From Planctomycetaceae bacterium (GTDB lineage Bacteria > Planctomycetota > Planctomycetia > Pirellulales > Thermoguttaceae): a stretch of DNA of 6,487 nt. Position 1 is the first letter of the stretch. Every line of letters begins with the position of its first letter. The notes beneath the pieces are model-generated. The model ran no database searches, had not been told where the DNA came from, and saw nothing but the letters and a program-made list of their open reading frames with translations. The DNA lies in assembly GCA_031283825.1 (NCBI GenBank), contig JAITAZ010000602.1, positions 1 to 6,487 of the forward strand. Direction: 5' to 3'. Of this stretch, positions 6,421 through 6,487 are shown piece after piece. The translations under genes were made by a program, and so were the position numbers.

Positions 6421-6487
6421 TATTTTTTTATATTTTTTATCTAAAGTATTTATTTTCTCTGATTTGTAAGTATTTTTGTTCTCAAAA

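Larger units (their letters stand above)
6103..6487. other. Non-coding AT-rich region after gene 3, carrying short repeats
   Basis: No convincing gene is present in these 385 bases on either strand. The longest ATG-started frame that I followed on the + strand (6345-6404, 19 codons) has no ribosome binding site. The region holds CGGAT-type repeats, a CACAGAG array, an inverted repeat and a 12-bp tandem repeat, each listed separately. No strong terminator is seen behind gene 3: the T7 runs at 6176-6182 and 6268-6274 do not directly follow a stable GC-rich stem. The last ~70 bases are T-rich on the + strand and may lead into a gene outside the window. Confidence 0.7.

Overview
The window is AT-rich and carries three long genes, all on the + strand, followed by about 385 bases without a gene. 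Nothing resembling a tRNA, rRNA, CRISPR array, transposase or phage gene is visible. The domain make-up suggests a member of the Planctomycetota or the wider PVC group. Gene 3 ends in two SHD1-like domains, which are unusually common in planctomycetes. Gene 2 joins an Ig-like module to a GDCG-type transglutaminase-like module, and gene 1 joins a regulator-type beta-propeller to a domain I associate with planctomycete and lentisphaera-type genomes. The low GC would fit a gut-associated or host-associated planctomycete better than a marine or soil one. This assignment comes from remembered family patterns and not from a search.

Layout. Bases 1-2174 are the 3' part of gene 1; its start lies outside the window and the open frame runs in from base 3. 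It encodes propeller blades, then an aromatic-rich beta-sandwich-like domain, then a charged helical tail. Bases 2175-2259 are a short spacer with a perfect 6-bp hairpin, a weak promoter-like pair and a good ribosome binding site. Bases 2260-4185 are gene 2, a secreted protein with an Ig-like middle and a C-terminal transglutaminase-like domain (candidate Cys503 and His542). Nine bases later gene 3 (4195-6102) starts, with its ribosome binding site beginning at the gene 2 stop codon. Gene 3 encodes a secreted protein with an unrecognised N-terminal half, HEAT-like helices and two SHD1-like domains. Bases 6103-6487 hold two families of short direct repeats (CGGAT units spaced about one or two helical turns apart, and a 9-bp CACAGAG array) plus an inverted repeat enclosing a 12-bp tandem repeat.

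How the genes may work together. Genes 2 and 3 are almost certainly co-transcribed, and both encode exported proteins. Gene 1 points the same way but may end at the hairpin. All visible modules (propeller, Ig-like, HEAT, SHD1, transglutaminase-like) are binding or scaffold folds or cysteine-enzyme-like folds of the cell envelope. An envelope or extracellular binding and processing set is the reasonable inference. No substrate can be named from the sequence.
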